Source of the DNA: Paramarasmius palmivorus
Lineage: Eukaryota; Basidiomycota; Agaricomycetes; Agaricales; Marasmiaceae
Length of the DNA stretch: 64,000 nucleotides
Assembly (NCBI GenBank): GCA_037176845.1
Contig: JAYKXP010000038.1
Span: 372,001-436,000 of the forward strand
Direction: 5' to 3'
Both the position numbers and the translations under genes were made by a program. Below the pieces are notes generated by a model, which had not been told where the DNA came from, did not search any database, and saw nothing but the letters and a program-made list of their open reading frames with translations. Below are positions 26,110 through 39,275 of the stretch, in pieces; the first letter of the stretch is position 1; each line of letters begins with the position of its first letter.

Positions 26110-27566
26110 ATGGCCATCACATTCCACCCTCTTAAACTCCCAGATTCGGCAGACAGGTCTATGCTTGCGGATTTTGGTCGAGAAGTGAGAGGTGTACATC
26201 CTGCTCGCGCGACGAAGGAGGAGTTTTTATTGATTCAAGAAGCCTTGTACAAGGTATGTGGGTGTTTTCTGTTATAATAATCCCGACGAATGACGCCTTT
26301 GGTCTCAGTACAGTGCCCTACTCTTCCGGAACATTGACCTATCGCCAGAAGAACAGTATGCAGTCGTCAAGGTCTCCTACATTATTGTCATCTCTCATCT
26401 CTGCTCACGCTTATCTTGTGTAGGCCTTTGATCCAGAAGCAAAAGGAGTGTACGCACACGGAACAACAAAAATGCAAGACCTCAAAAAGTCGGTTTTGAC
26501 ATCGTACCTGAACACGATTCCTCGAGTTCCACAAGTCCAGCTTATCGGACATGGAACTATCTACAACCACGAAGGCATACCCGAAGTGACGCTCCGACAT
26601 GGACACCACGCATCCACCCACAAAACCCGTGTTTCGCAGGAAGACGAAGATCGTGGTATAACTCGGTTCTTCCGCTGGCATATGGACGCCGCTCTGTACG
26701 AGTACAACCCACCAAAAGTGACTGCACTGTACGGTATCAAAGTACCACAAGGTCCGAAGCAGGTCGTCAGGTATGACGATGGGTCCGGGGACGAGCTACC
26801 TGTACCTCTTGGGACGACGGCGTTCGAATCCGGGAAGAACATGTTTGACATCTTGCCGCCCGAGCTGAAGAGTGTAGCTGTTAGGGCGAAGGCAAAGTAC
26901 GCTCCGAGACCATTTGAGTGGTTTCGTGATGCGAAGCTGACGTCAGATGGATTTGGTTTGGAGACGGAAGGTCTCGAGAAGAAGCTCGACGACTTGTCAG
27001 AGTGGAAAGAGGAGGACGTGAAGACGTATTCTTTCGTGAGTGCTCCGGCGCACTGTTCTCGAGACTTGAATGACGCGAATGAGCTCTAGTGTTGGAAAAA
27101 CCCGGTCACAGGAAATCTACACATGATGGTTCACCCACTCTGCTTGATGGAGGTCATCATCGAACCAATTTCACGAGAAGACAGAGAGGAGAATACTCTC
27201 TATCCCAACGGAGCTCATCTCACCGATCTCAGGGAAATTCGAGAGCTAGTACACAAGATGGAAAGACCCGGCATTACACCTTCTGTAAGTCGAATCCCCA
27301 CTATGCGATGGAATGTTACTGACTGACATCGTCAGCTCGTGTATCCTCATGACTGGTGAGTAGCTGTGGACGTAGATTGCCGATTACTGAAACATGACTT
27401 CGCAAGGCACGAAAAAGATCTGATGCTCTTCCACAACCGTGGTGTCATGCACTCGGTGGTCGGTGTCTTCAAAGACGGCCAAATTCGCGTTTTTCATCAA
27501 TGTAATATCGCAGGATCAGATATTCCGCAAGGTCCGAGTAACGAGGATCGCTTGAAATGGGAGTAG
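26110..27566 (+). CDS. TauD/TfdA-family 2-oxoglutarate dioxygenase, probable xanthine dioxygenase
   Basis: Six exons (26110-26253, 26309-26371, 26424-27035, 27090-27284, 27336-27355, 27407-27566) encode 397 residues. The iron-binding HxD is His155-Met-Asp157 in RWHMDAALYEYNPPK. The distal His is probably His360 (RGVMHSVVG) with Arg372 twelve residues on, the spacing expected for the co-substrate-binding Arg. The sequence around HGHHASTHKTRV and KVTALYGIKVP resembles fungal XanA/Xan1, which convert xanthine to uric acid with 2-oxoglutarate, iron(II) and oxygen. That would give access to purine nitrogen. The TauD fold is certain; the xanthine substrate is inferred from memory of the family. The frame is intact throughout. 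No signal peptide, so cytosolic. Confidence 0.82.
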
Positions 27567-27621
27567 GTACAAAGAGGTACAACAACACAACAAGAGGATT
27601 CAATGGTTTCTACGACAGTTT

Positions 27622-29892
27622 TCATCGGTTCTTCCTCGATTCTTGCAGCCACTCCTTATCCTCTGGCGCAATATCTCGTTCATATTTGACAAGTGTTTCA
27701 GTAGCCTCTCGATATTGATGTTCAATAATATCGACAGCGCTTTTACTTCGAGGATTGATGCGACATTGAAAGGATTTTGGCGAAAAGATGACACCCTCAA
27801 TAGGACTATTGAACAACGGCCCAATTAAATGTATATATCACATACCTCTTCGTATGCAAAGAGGTCGATTGGGGCATCGTTCCCCGTCTCCGGATCAAGA
27901 AGAGGTTTGAATTCAAAAGCCCATATGAGGTTCATTGCGGCTAGTGCCTACATAGAACAGGGCATGATGAGTAGCTGAATACTGGGAGTGCGTCATTGAC
28001 ATACTAGAGAATTTTTGCCTAGATGAATTCCGGGGCAAATTCTCTGTGGACACCTGAGCCAATTTGGGCAGGGAAAAAGAAATGCCGAACATACCCTACC
28101 AAAACCAAAGATGATGTCTGCTCGGAAACAACTGTCGTCTACTCCAGGTTTAGTGCCATGTTCAGTCAAGAGGTACCGTTCCGGCCAGAAAGATTCAGGG
28201 TCTTTGAAATACTCTAGGGAAAGCTTAGCTTTAAAGGTCGCTTCCGAGAAGTCTGTAGGACGTACCCGGGTCGTGGTTTATTCCATCTGGGGTGAGAAAC
28301 GTTTGTATTGACTATGTCTTCCGAACCTCAATCGGGAGACTCACAGATGTTAGGAAAGAGTATTGTGTTTTCAGGTATGATATAATCCAGATACTGTTAT
28401 CCAAGGTTGGATCTTTAGAAAGCTCGCGAAGATTCATGCACATACCTGCTCAGTAGCTGTAGTCTCGTGGGGTACAGCCAGTGGAGCGACAGGACGAAGT
28501 CGCTGTACCTGTTCATCCGCATCAATACCGCCAACTTCAACGGAACAGATTGATGATGTGTACCTCCTTCAGAACAGCATCCAGGTAAGGGAGGTCCTTA
28601 TAATCTTCAAGAACTGGTGTCCTTTGAATTCCCACGACCCGCATGACTTCTTCATATGCCTTGCGTTGTATTTCAGGCGACGCAATGAGAAAAAGGACAA
28701 ATGATTTGAGAAGCGATGGAGTGGTTTCTGCGCCTCCCTCGATTAAAACCCCTCCAAAATACCTAAAGGAGACTTCAAAAGTTGTCAATGCACAAGTGGT
28801 TGAGCGGCGTACCCAATCATCTCTCTATCCATCCCGGCATATTCTTCCATTCTGCCAAGTAACTCTTCCGCGAAAGACCCATTGCTCCCCTGACCACTTT
28901 CAAGGCGTCGTTCAGACTCCTCGAGCAAACCGAAGTATAGCTCGCGATGTCCCTGCTGAACCTTTTTCAATAATGTTTTCCAAGGCGCCCATCGCTCGGG
29001 TATATAGCCCAAAATGGGGAACTTGTCTACCGGTGGCACTGTGCCTGGTGAAAGTAATTCTGTCCAGATAAACTGGAAATTGTAGAAGGCGACCAATTCA
29101 CGAGTCCGCGTTCGTGGGCATCGCTTTCCATATACAATCGAGGCGATAATTGAGAAGGAATAACGGCTGAGGTGGTCACATAAATCCTGTGAGATATGAT
29201 AGTGAGACATGGAACGCCAACCTAAGTGGACGTACCTCTGGGCTGTGCAAGATGTCGTATAAAGTCTGACTGGCTTCGGCATACTAGTTTCACCGTTCAC
29301 GTTCAACTCTTAGTGGGAGCGCATTCGCAGAAGCTTTGAAACACATACTTGAAGAGGTAAGTGGGCAGGGATAGCGCTTGGAAGAAGGAATGTGCCTGCA
29401 GCTTTTCGTTGGATCCTCCATACCCTGTCTATATCACCGTAGTTCAACAGAGGCAATTTCCATGTCAGTTCATGCCAATGTACTCACTCGCAGGAATGAG
29501 GGCAAAATACAGTCCCTTTGTAACCATATCCGCGGCATAATTTCTAGGTCGGCTTGCTGTTGTTGCGTTCCGTTTATCAAGGAGTTCTTTGACATGTTCC
29601 ATGCTATTTAACACAATTGCTGTTTGTGTACCAATCTTGAGCGAGTATATTCCACCATATTGTCGAGCCCACTCGGTAAACCTAAGTCACGCCACGTCAG
29701 AAATAGTCAAACCAAAAGGCAGTCGACACACTGATAATGGGGAAACTTGGTGGGTAAAACGTGTATATTGCCAATGAGCGGTAACGTCGGTGGTCCTGGA
29801 GGGAGATACGACTCGCGCTTTCCAAATCGGAGGAGCCAGGCAAGAGTCGCTGCGATGGCGATCAAAGCAATAACTGGAGCAGTACAGGTCAT
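27622..29892 (-). CDS. Cytochrome P450, copy 1 (intact)
   Basis: The frame can be followed through 13 exons without a break and gives a protein of about 510 residues. The N-terminus is a membrane anchor (VIALIAIAATLAWLL) followed by the proline hinge YLPPGPPTLPLIGN. The I-helix oxygen-activation motif is GGAETT. The K-helix ExxR lies in KEVQRLRP, split by an intron after KE. The PERF-like motif is FWPERY. The haem loop is FGFGR, an intron, then RICPG, so the Cys ligand lies in the next exon. It is a microsomal mono-oxygenase of unknown substrate and the first of five close relatives in this window. The stop codon faces the dioxygenase stop 55 bases away. Confidence 0.9.
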
Positions 29893-31279
29893 CTTGAAAA
29901 GTAGCTTGGCAATGATCCTCAGACTGGAGTGTATCCTGTGTTAGTCGTAGACTTTATGTAGGTTACAGATGACGAAAACATCAAACCTTGAATGACATTC
30001 CCATTCATACGCAATCCAATGGTCCGTGAGACGATAACGATATGAAGTTAAATGAATGAGACCCCGTCAGGCCTTTTGAAGTATGGTGTAGTACCCATAC
30101 GGGCCTCAAAAAGACGGTTTGTGCTTGTTGCATGCTGGCCGTCAGGTGCTGCCGAAAAGTCTTTTCTCTGAATGTGAACTGAACAGTGAAAGATGTCGCA
30201 ACCCTTTTCTGACGCCTGAAAGTCGAATGCTTTGGCAGCTTTCCGGTATTGAAACCCAACGAGATTCATGCGGATGGTAATCAACACGATTGCCCTTTAA
30301 TGAGCTGCCAGTGCAACCGCAGACCGAAATCAAGGTGAAAAGACAAGATTAACTTGTGATATACGTGGTCCGTGCGCTTCCGTGCGCCTTTCAAAAGTGC
30401 TCAGGTCAGCAATTCCCGCGCCCCAAACTAAAAAAGGTAACTCCTCCCGCCGCGACCCAACTCTCGGATAGATAGCAGGGAAGGTTATGTATCTTCGGAA
30501 TCGAAGTGATCTCGACAAGGCCTCGAGGTAACGTGTCATGTCATCGCAAAATGTCGGTAACGGCGGCAAGTGTACCAGTACCTATGGTTCATCTGTTGTC
30601 ATATGATATTGGATACTTAGTGTCATGACAATTTCGTTGGGATGCCAGTCACCACGATATCGTGGCAGGGGTATTGTTCAATGACCGTGCAAAGGGAGTG
30701 TTATTAGTAGAATTGACGCATAAGGAATAGTGAAGTACCACTTGGAGGTGTGGATCGATTGTTCTCCGCAAATACGACATGACTCGCGCTTTTCGATGGA
30801 GATCACAGTAACAACGGAAACATTCCAGGGTCATCTCCAAAATGCAGCTGCGCATTCAAGTTGGTCTGAGGTTGGGGCTATATAGTCGTTGTGAGTAGGC
30901 TATTAGAGGGCTAACATTAAGTCTTATATGACGTCTCCGTTTATACGCTATCCAATACATATCGATGATTAACGAGGATCCATTAAGCCTTTTAGAGTAT
31001 GGAAGCATCAATAGAAATCGTTCATCAAATGGATAATTCGTTGTTGTACGTTCCAACACAGAATAGTTTCGGCCACACGGCGCCGTGACTAGTGTCAAGT
31101 GTCCGTGGTAATCGCTCTGCCGTGTCCGTTGAAGGTATAGTAAGAAAACTGAAAGCTTCTCGTTGTGTAAGCCTCGGAGTGTATCGAATGAAGGTGCACG
31201 TACAAAAACGTTTCGACAGGTCCGGGTGGTAGTTTATCATCTACCACCGAACCCACTCCCCATCTTTGCGCGCTATGCC
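29893..31279. other. Intergenic with a duplicated promoter-like segment
   Basis: No gene recognised. The 29 bases at 29992-30020 match 30928-30956 without gaps at 23 of 29 positions. Further short matches follow in the same order (GCCTTTT then GTATGG). This looks like an old copy of a P450 upstream region. Confidence 0.5.
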
Positions 31280-33483
31280 TCATTTAAACTTGCTAAATGT
31301 TTCGGCGGCTTCCCGATATTGAAGTCCGATGGTGTCGACAACATGTTTGTTGCGAGGGCTGATACGACACTGGAATGATTTCGGGGTGAAGATCAGACCC
31401 TGAGAAACATCAGTTTTGGAAGCCGAGAAGGACGGACGGGTGGCGACCACTTACTTCTTCATACTCAGAGAGGGCAACAGCGACTTCGTTCCCTGTCTTG
31501 GGATTTAGAAGCGGCTTGAACTCAAAAGCCCATATGAGGTTCATGACGACCAATGCCTGGAGTAAAGGGTCGTTAGTGACTTCGCAGGTACGCAGAAGTA
31601 GATGTGCAGTACCACCGAATTCTTAGCTAGGTTTATCCCGGGACAAGCTCTCTGCGGAAAGCAGCTTAGTCCATCTAAGAGGCGTGAGGAATGTGAGACA
31701 AACCCTTCCGAAACCAAAGCCAATATCCGCCCGGAAAGAGCGATCGTCCACGCCCGGTTTGGTTCCATGTTCGGTCAAGAGGTAGCGTTCAGGTCGAAAA
31801 GATTCTGGATCATCAAAATATTCTGCCACAGATTCAGCTGAGCGGCCTATTTGAAAAATTTGTAGTATGTACCCGGATCATGGTTGATACCGTCTACGTG
31901 TTACCGTTAGTCCACTTTGCAAGAATTATTGTGATCCATAAGACCCACAAACGTTGGCAAAGATCGTTGTATTTTTAGGTATGGCATAACCGAGATACTG
32001 GCGTGGACTGTTAGATCATCAAAGAAAGCACACAAGTATAACGTGGCTTACCTCTTCAGTAGCTGAGGCCTCATGGGGAAGGCCCAGTGGAACTACAGGA
32101 CGGAGTCGTTGAACCTTTGGGTGATATCAACGATATTATCAGGGATACAAATGTGAAATAAGCACCTCCTTAATGATCGCATCTACATATGGGAGATGCT
32201 TATAGTCGTCGAGAACTGGCGCTCTTTGAGTACCCACGACTCGATCGACTTCTTCGTAGGCTTTGCGTTGCACCTCAGGTGATTCGACTAAAAGGAGAAC
32301 CAAAGACTTGAGCAGCGACGAAGTGGTTCTGCACCACCCTCGAGTAGGATTGCCGCGAATAACCTGAGCGCCATACGTCGAAATTGGTAGTGAACTTATG
32401 GTGACAGTTCGATTGTAACAACTTACACATTCGTCTTTCTATCCATTCCATGCTTATCCGCTTGACCAAGAAGGTCATCCACAAAACACCCATTACTGTC
32501 CTCGGTGTTCGTTATGCGTCTTTCGCATTCCTCGAATAAACCAGAGTATAGTACTCGTTGCATTTGCCGGATCTCTTTTGCCAACTTTTTCCAGGGCGCC
32601 CATCGTTCAGGAATGTAGGCTAGAATGGGTAGTTTGTCCACCGGAGGCACCGTTCCCGGTGAGGCTAGGGCCGCCAAAGTGTGTTGAATTTCGTAGAAGG
32701 TTACCATCTCGCGAGTTGTTGAGCTCGGGCAGCGTTTGCCATAGATAATAGATGTGGTCACCGAGAAAGTGTACCGATTGAGGTGGTTGCATAGATCCTG
32801 TTGGCTATTCAATCGTATATCAAAGGTATACGACAAACCTGAGACGTACCTCTGGTTTATGCAAGATATCATTCAACATTTGACTGACTTCGGCGTACTA
32901 TCATGAATGTGAGTACGTGTTTCAATAATCACGAACAAGAAACATACTTGAATAGGCAGATGAGAGGGTAGAGAGCTTGGATTCAATATCGAGTTTGCAA
33001 TTTTGCGCTGCGCTCGCCATAAAGCGCCTGTAAGGTACACTTATTCAGTATGTGCAAGCCAGAGCTTGGTTGAACGACCCACCAGCGGCTGGGCTGTAAG
33101 CCAACGCCTCTTGCTTTTCGACCATTCCAAGGACATAATTTCGCGGCCGGTTCGCTGTTGTTGCGTTCCTCCTATCGAGGAGTTCCCTGACGTGTTCCAT
33201 AGTATTCAGGACAACCGCAGTTTGTGAGCCGATCTTGAGCGAGTAAATTGTACCATATTGCCGTGCCCATTCAGTGAACCTACAAACAGGTCAGAAACAG
33301 GTCCGCGCAAAGAAGGGAAGCGCACCTATAGTGAGGATATTTAGTGGGGAAAATGTGTATATTCCCGAGGACAGGTAATGTCGGCGGCCCAGGAGGTAGA
33401 TACGATTCACGTCGTCCCAATTGAAGGAACCATACAGCAGCTGTCAAAACAACTAGGATGATAGCAGCGATGGTCCACGTCAT
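31280..33483 (-). pseudogene. Cytochrome P450, copy 2 (frameshift in I-helix, early stop)
   Basis: The exon plan is the same as P450-1, with anchor IILVVLTAAVWFLQL, hinge YLPPGPPTLPVLGN, IPERWAPW, PERF-like FRPERY, and haem loop FGFGR-intron-RACPG. Two lesions are seen. One base is missing in the I-helix (about 32328-32334): GCAGAACC stands where the paralogues have GCAGAAACC, so GGAETT is lost in frame. Near the C-terminus a codon that is CGA in P450-4 reads TGA, removing about a dozen residues. The first lesion could be a homopolymer sequencing error; the second may be tolerable. If the missing base is an error, this is a functional P450. It is divergent from MYND copy 2. Confidence 0.75.
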
Positions 33484-34516
33484 GTTGAATGAAGCTTGGA
33501 TGGTCCAGTCGTCTCTTTAGGACCAGGTTTTATAGAGCGATTGTGGATAGGTACATCGACCACCTCACGGGAGGATATCGCTAATGCTATTACTGAAACT
33601 GGTTTAGAGGCAATCTAAGAGCACGCTAATGCACCCGCTGTACGGGGGCTGATATCCATGATCCCCACTGTCTAAGACATCGGCGGTCCTGAGATAACTC
33701 GTGGAAAGTCCATGGGGTAATATTGGGGTTGTGTTGTTTCCGATGGGAAGTGCCGACGATGGAGAGCAGTCGGGCTAGAAGGCCTTCCCGGGAAGGGTCC
33801 AACTCTGCGATAGTATGAAAACAGATGAAAACTTGTGACGATGGCTTTCCGTAGATCGGCGTGCCCAAGCCATTCTCCATAATAGCAAATCAGCTCCAGG
33901 ATCCTCGTCGGTATGTTCCTAGCGTATTATATTACACCCCACTATTCCAAGGCCATGACCGAAGCTATTAGTTTGCTTCAAACGCCTGCTGTTGCAGAAG
34001 GAGTGTTTGACCGTTGAGTCCAAGGCTGGACTGTGAGAAGTGTAGGCAGTTTGTTTCCTGTTCGTGTGGGTCCTTTGCTGTGTCAGACATGAGGACAAAA
34101 TGGCGAGAAGACATCTTTGATCGTTTCGTGTTCCATTCTACGAGCGTTGTGCTACAATAATGAGGCGCGGAGGTGGGTACATCCCGCTGTTAGCATTAAG
34201 CCTGTGACATGTTATCGAAAACGCTCACCTTGACCAAGTCCTCGTCCCACCGCTTGCCCTTTTTGTCCTCAACCACGTCAAACCTTCCATCTCGGGTGGA
34301 GTTCAGACCAGATGCCAGGACGATGGCTTTGAAAAAACATGAATGACAAACATCACTGACAGTGATCGACTTGTCTCGGCAATGTCCGTGATCTAGGCGC
34401 AGGCTTTTACGCCTTTCTCAGATTCGCTTCGTACGTGTTTGAAATGTCTTCCTTGCCAACTTTTTTTTTCTTCCTTACTCTTCCTTCTCTAAGCCCGCTC
34501 GTCTTTCTCTTCCATC
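33484..34516. other. Intergenic between divergent P450-2 and MYND copy 2
   Basis: About 1 kb shared upstream region. A T-run lies just before the MYND start. No gene recognised. Confidence 0.55.
33528..33534 (-). promoter_or_regulatory. TATA box of P450 copy 2
   Basis: On the minus strand the sequence reads TATAAAA, about 45 bases before the ATG. Confidence 0.5.
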
Positions 34517-36761
34517 ATGCAATGTTATACCGATCTTTCAGGAGCCTGTTCTCAAACCGAGTTATTGGACCAGATTGCGAAAATGATGGGCAATACAGAA
34601 GGGCGTCCTAAATACCGATACCGCAAGCCCAAATTCATCAAACTAGTGTCGGGAGATTCGGGGGAGGGACTACCAGATGCTTTCTTTGAAGGTTTGTTGG
34701 GTGTTGCGCCTCTTTCATTGTCGAACGCGTCTCATGTAGCACGATTAGATCCATACACATTTGAACCAAAACCTGGACCTCGTGGCGAGGTACACTCTTG
34801 GGGTGTCTTTCCGGTCAGCAGCCGTGAATACCAATTTCGGTTAGCTTAGAAGCTAATCTTACCCCCGCAGTACGCTGGAACATTTCACCGTGAAGGAAAA
34901 GACCCAAAGAAGTTTCTCCACGAAATACCGGAGGATGACAGGGATTGTAATCATGCCGATGGTTAGTGCTTGTTGTATCACCTTTCATCATGTCTCATTA
35001 GGCTTTGCAGGCGATATGTTAAGAAACGTCACGCGAATGGTAAGCTGCCCCGGGCCCGATGACAGCAAATCAAGGTGTTGCTAAGCTCGGACCAGATGCA
35101 ACAAGCGAGCTACTACTTCAGTGACTTGAAGGCCACCCCCGAGGAGCAATTTATCAAAATTCTAGTCGAACGAAAGGTCCGTTCTATTCCTCCTGTCCTT
35201 TTCAAATCATCAATTTTACTCTACTTCAGCGCCAACAACTCGCGAAGACTGATCTTGGTGACCTGCCCAAACAAGACGTTATCCTCAGAATCTACATGTA
35301 GTATGTCAACCGTGCCACCTTTCTCATCCACAAGCTGTTAATGCGGCTCTAGTGCACTGCGCAATTCTAGAGGCGAACATCGCATTTGGCGCCGATTCCG
35401 TGTCTCAGCTGGGCTGAAGGTTGGAGTATTTCAGGATAAGGTTCTTTGCCCGGTGATGGGATGGTATGCTATCTCCTTCAGATAAGGTCTGTGTGCTAAT
35501 TTTGAACGCAGGGCTCGGAACATGCACTCGTACACCTTCACAGACTTCCGTGACGGATCGCTTTTTGGCCCCAAAGTACCGATTTTCCACTGAATCCCCT
35601 GCATATACTGACGAGACTCCTCTGTAGGGCGCTGACTCCCCCGACTGCATAACTTACAGGAACCAGGTAGGTTCTTCATGATCCACTGTACTTTCTGTAG
35701 CTGACGTGTTATGCTAAGGTTGGCTGTGAATGGCTTCCTGACGACGAGTAAGTCTCTAGCCAAGCTACATTCGACTTAAACACACAACTCACTTTTTGTG
35801 GCCTAGGTACATGCTAGCACACATTCTTCCACCGGAAGGCAAGACGTTCGGGTACCTTTACGATTTCGGTGACAGATGGTACCACGATATCGTGGTCGAG
35901 AAGATTCTCCCAGTAGAGATGTCTGATGGCCAAGTAGAGATCATAGCCGGAGGCGGAATGTGTCCTGGTGGTGGGTTGTTCCTGACTAACGCTGTCCGTC
36001 TTCTGCTAATGACAAGTCTACAGAGGACATGCGAGGAACACACAACTATCGCGATTTCTTGCATGGAATATGACACTGATAGCGATGGTAAAAAGTGCGA
36101 AGCTTTTCCATTGATACATGTAATGAACCCCTGGCTGATGATTCTTACAGGAAGGAGAAGAAACGTGAGATTCTGTCTCGTTCCTAACTACGAGAACTAC
36201 AAGAAATCTCCTGTCCTCTTTGATGTCGACAACTATGATATGGAGTGGGCGAGAGAAAAACTAGCAGAGGCCCTCGCATCGAGCAATTCTGTCCGGACAG
36301 GTGAACCGACTGCCTATAACAGGCATACTAACCCACTGACACCCTCATTCAACACAGGAATGCGAAAGTTCGTCATGCCCATGTCTCCTCAAGGCCTCAA
36401 CCCAAGAATGCAGGGTGATGCGAAACTAAAGAAGGGACAAACGGTCAAGCAGACGTTTTCCGAAACTGGTGATGGCGTCAACCCGTTCATTTTTCCTGGG
36501 TACATCAAGGAAACTACATCTGAGAGGAAAGATAGTCGCTCCGTCTCAGCTTGTGCGTTCTGTGGTAAACCAGGTACTACTGAGTTGGTGTTGAAGACAT
36601 GTGGAGGCTGCCGTCAATTGTTGTATTGTTCAAAAAGGAGCATCAAAAAGTGAGCGTGTCATTTCGTATCTCGTGAGGAGTTGACTTACAACGATTCTAC
36701 CTACCAGGAACATTGGAAATCTGGCCATAAAAAGGTGTGCTCGCGCAAATTCTCCCAGTAG
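34517..36761 (+). pseudogene. MYND/pRiA4b ORF-3-like protein, copy 2 (frame lesions)
   Basis: Exons 1-11 are intact and several match copy 1 in length (71, 111, 64, 29 and 164 nt): 34517-34691, 34740-34813, 34871-34961, 35002-35039, 35096-35176, 35230-35300, 35353-35463, 35512-35575, 35628-35666, 35719-35747, 35807-35970. The pRiA4b-like core reads YLYDFGDRWYHDIVVEKILP. In exon 12 one extra base near 36061-36066 leads to TGA at 36071. Extra bases are also inferred near 36178-36184 and in the A-run 36632-36636 inside the MYND finger (CAFCGKPG, CGGC, YCSK). The true end would be SGHKKVCSRKFSQ-stop. If the introns between 35971 and 36150 are retained, a continuous frame runs to 36653, so an automated model may differ. 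All three lesions are insertions relative to the paralogues. Confidence 0.7.
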
Positions 36762-37022
36762 ATTCCCTCATTTTGGACACCGAATTGTCTAATGTCACCT
36801 TATCTTGTTACATCTAAGTATCTTGCTATTCGTATCGTATCAATTCTTGTACTTGACTACTCGTAGCGGCGTGTAATACCTATGTATACCGAGAAAATCA
36901 ATAGTTGTTTCGTGGTATATGTACGTCGCGGGAGGGAGATATTGGAAAAGCCGATCGATTATAAGTCACTATTGGTTTTTGCAAAGTTCTTAGAGCCTCG
37001 AAATATTGGCAACGTGGAGAGT

Positions 37023-39275
37023 CTACCAATTCTTCCTCACTTCCTGGATCCACTCCTTGTCCTCAGGCGCGAGGCCTCGTTCAAGTTCGATAAATATGCC
37101 GGTAGCTGCCCGATACTGATGCCGAATCATGTCGACAACCTGTTCGTTCCGAGGGCTGACACGACATCGGAACGGCTTTGGCGTAAAGCTGAGACCCTAA
37201 AGCCGATTCGAGTCAATGATATACCAGACCGATATGGTTTTTAACGTACTTCTTCGTATGCGAAAACGTCGACCGGAATATCCTTCCCCGTGTCAGGATC
37301 TACTAAAGGCTTGAACTCAAAGGCCCATATAAGGTTCATGGCGACGAGTGCCTATAATAAAGCATATTGAGCTTGGGTCGACGTGTAATGGAAGCATGCC
37401 AAAGGCTCACTATTGAGTTTTTGGCTAGATGCATGCCGGGGCATATTCTCTTTAAGGACCAGGGTCAGGTCATCGGAGCGAGCAGAGAATTTTCGACATA
37501 CCCGTCCGAAACCAAAACCGATATCTGCTCGGAAGGAACGGTCATCTACACCAGGCTTGATCCCATGTTCGGTTAATAGGTAGCGTTCAGGTCGGAAAGC
37601 TCCTGGATCATCAAAATATACTATGGCAAGCTTGACTCTGCACCCTTTCTGAGCGGTTGATAGTGACCAATACACACCTGGATCGTGATTGATTGCATCT
37701 GGGCACTCGAGTCAGTACAAGCGATGAAGGTACTCTATAAACCTCACAAGTATTAGGGAAGATTAGTGTCTTTAGGTATAATGTACCCAAGATACTGGCA
37801 TCCAAGTGTGTTAGATTACCGGCCCCGATGTCGATACAGTCACATACCTCTTCAGGGGCTGTTGTTTCATGAGGAAGAGCCAGTGGAACGGCAGGACGGA
37901 TTCTTTGTACCTCGATGACGAGGTCAGCGACCTTGGCGGAAAGAGAGAGAAGAGTTACCTCTTTCAGAACCGCATCCAGATACGGAAGATGTTTAAGATC
38001 CTCCAGTGCTGGCGCCCTTTGATCACCGACAACTAGGTTGATCTCCGCGAATGCTTTGTGCTGTGCTCCAGGAGACGCTGCCAGGAAAAGAACCAGAGAC
38101 TTGAGAACAGATGAAGTGGTTTCTGAACCCGCCTCAAGTAGAGTTGCTGCAAAATATCTGAACGAAAAGGGATTGGAAAGTGCAAAAACGTGAGCAAGCA
38201 CTCTGAATGGCTTACCCGAGCGTCTCTCTATCCATTTCATGTTCTTCCATTCGGCCAAGGAGATCTTTTATAAAACATTCGCTAGCCTCATTTTTCTTGA
38301 CGCGGCCTTCACATTCTTCGAGCAATCCGAGATATAACTCTCGCTGCCTCTGCTGACACTCCCTGATTAGAGTTTTCCAAGGTGCCCACCGTTCAGGAAT
38401 AACGCCGAAAATTGGCCATTTATCCACGGGTGGCACCGTTCCGGGAGATATAAGTCTTGTCCAAACATGTTGAAGCTCGTAGAAAGCCGTCACTTCGCGA
38501 GTTTGTGACCTTGGGCAACGCTTTCCATACAAAAGCGATGTTATGACCGAAAACGAGTATCTGCTGAGATGATCGCATAGTTCCTTTGGTATATCAATCA
38601 GAAGTCTGGGACAGCCAGTCTGATTTGAGGCATACCTCTGGTGTTTTCAGAATATCATATAGAGTTTGACTGGCTTCGGCATACTGTAACAATTGTCACT
38701 GGAACTCCGATGTTGTGGTGGTTTCGGACACATACTTGAAGAGGTAAATGGTTAGGCATAACACTCGGAACAAGAATCGTATTTGCAATCTTCCTCTGCC
38801 TCCGCCACGTAGAGTCTATGAAGCACAATCATTCAGCAAAGATACACTACGAAGATCGATAAAGGACGCACTGGCTGAGATAAAACTAAAAGCGTTTCCC
38901 TTTCCGACCATCTCAACGACATGGTTTCTTGGCCTGCCCGCCGTCGTTGCGTTGCGTTTTTCGAGAAGTTCCTTGACGTGGTCCATGGCATTCAATACAA
39001 TGACTGTTTGTGAGCCAACTTTGATTGAATACATTCCGCCATATTGCCGAGCCCATTCGGTGAACCTTGAGATATGTCAGGAGTACTGGAATCAGATGAA
39101 GAAACATATAGGCGCACTTGTAGTGGGGATATTTGGTAGGGAAAACATGCATGTTTCCGACGACGGGTAGCGTTGGTGGTCCAGGAGGTAGATAGGATTC
39201 ACGTTTGCCTATCCGGAAAAGCCGGGCCAGAGCTAACGAGACGAGCAAGATGACGACAGAAGTCGTCCAGGTCAT
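37023..39275 (-). CDS. Cytochrome P450, copy 3 (one frame lesion)
   Basis: The 13-exon plan matches P450-1. The anchor is VVILLVSLALARLF, the hinge YLPPGPPTLPVVGN, the I-helix EAGSETTSS, the K-helix ExxR lies in KE-intron-VQRIRP, then FRPERY and FGFGR-intron-RICPG. The C-terminal end LAPEDKEWIQEVRKN is complete. In the exon that starts YLGYIIPKDT (about 37765-37790) two bases are missing compared with the paralogues, so IFPNT is out of frame. If the 53-base intron before it is retained, the frame stays open. The lesion is not at a clear homopolymer. It is divergent from MYND copy 3, repeating the arrangement of P450-2 and MYND copy 2. Confidence 0.8.
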
